This document shows, in pieces, positions 63,907 through 64,000 of a stretch of DNA of 64,000 nt (the first letter of the stretch is position 1; each line of letters opens with the position of its first letter). The notes under the pieces are model-generated. The model had not been told where the DNA came from and did no database searches. It saw only the letters and a list, made by a program, of their open reading frames with translations. Origin of the DNA: Ponticaulis sp. (lineage in GTDB: Bacteria; Pseudomonadota; Alphaproteobacteria; Caulobacterales; Hyphomonadaceae); the NCBI GenBank assembly GCA_002723155.1, contig PBNO01000011.1, positions 1 to 64,000 on the forward strand, in the 5' to 3' direction. The position numbers were made by a program, and so were the translations under genes.

Positions 63907-64000
63907 ATGAAACTGCAATCTCTCTCTCTTCTTTTTTTGACCGGTCTGGCTGTTGCTTGCAGTTACACGCCTGAGCCGGTGTCTGCGCCGTCTGCAACAA
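63907..64000 (+). CDS. Lipoprotein, N-terminal fragment (runs off the window)
   Basis: Behind GAGAAGGA, the 31 visible codons give M-K-L-Q-S-L-S-L-L-F-L-T-G-L-A-V-A-C-S-Y, a lipoprotein signal with Cys 18, then a Pro/Ser-rich start. The rest is outside the window and no family can be named. The gene starts 16 bp after the MFS gene and is probably cotranscribed. Confidence 0.6.
   Translation, partial: MKLQSLSLLFLTGLAVACSYTPEPVSAPSAT

Overview
The window looks like chromosomal DNA of a marine, aerobic, heterotrophic alphaproteobacterium, most likely a Caulobacterales/Hyphomonadaceae-type organism. The evidence is moderate GC, a TonB-dependent receptor of the type common in that group, a zwf-pgl-edd-glk Entner-Doudoroff operon as in Caulobacter, and SapC/cupin/tryptophan-halogenase genes beside sugar uptake genes. 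This assignment comes from gene content only; no rRNA is present.

Layout. 1-110 is the end of an IS3-family element running off the left edge. 190-12,833 is ordinary chromosome: flavin reductase, serine hydrolase, XRE regulator, proC, a periplasmic PPIase, a DUF1254/1214 protein, a sterol-type glycosyltransferase, a U32/TrhP-like protein, several small conserved genes, an AEC carrier and the EF-P modification genes epmB-epmA. 12,981-19,227 holds efp, a GST, a GFA-type protein, an MFS carrier and an ABC-F ATPase. 19,224-25,260 holds envelope genes: a TonB-N-like proline-rich protein, a large VIT/vWA protein with a TonB-box-like motif, an orphan ExbD, and an Lrp regulator. A CAT-anticodon tRNA follows, then galE, gmd and fcl for nucleotide-sugar synthesis. 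29,227-34,518 holds nnr, a GNAT and two tandem paralogs with TonB C-terminal domains.

The centre of interest is 34,527-56,104, a beta-glucan (laminarin-like) utilisation region organised around one LacI regulator. Leftward from it runs GH3 lipoprotein, SSS sugar symporter, zwf, pgl, edd, glk and eda, i.e. final glucan hydrolysis, glucose uptake and the whole Entner-Doudoroff route. Rightward runs the TonB-dependent receptor and the GH16 lipoprotein, then a tightly packed block of halogenase, SapC, JmjC-cupin, second halogenase and a second SSS symporter. Two near-identical operator-like palindromes (TTGTCC-N6-GGAC) sit in front of the two arms. The halogenase/SapC/JmjC block has no assigned function in sugar use and is the best candidate for an undescribed system.

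56,108-61,464 is a complete valine catabolic operon from isobutyryl-CoA to propionyl-CoA (mmsA, enoyl-CoA hydratase, isobutyryl-CoA dehydrogenase, 3-hydroxyisobutyryl-CoA hydrolase, mmsB) with a divergent LysR regulator. The window ends with an MFS carrier and the start of a lipoprotein gene. Other points of note: four convergent gene pairs whose stop codons share a single CTAG, and a DUF3052 gene that seems to need an ATT or CTG start.
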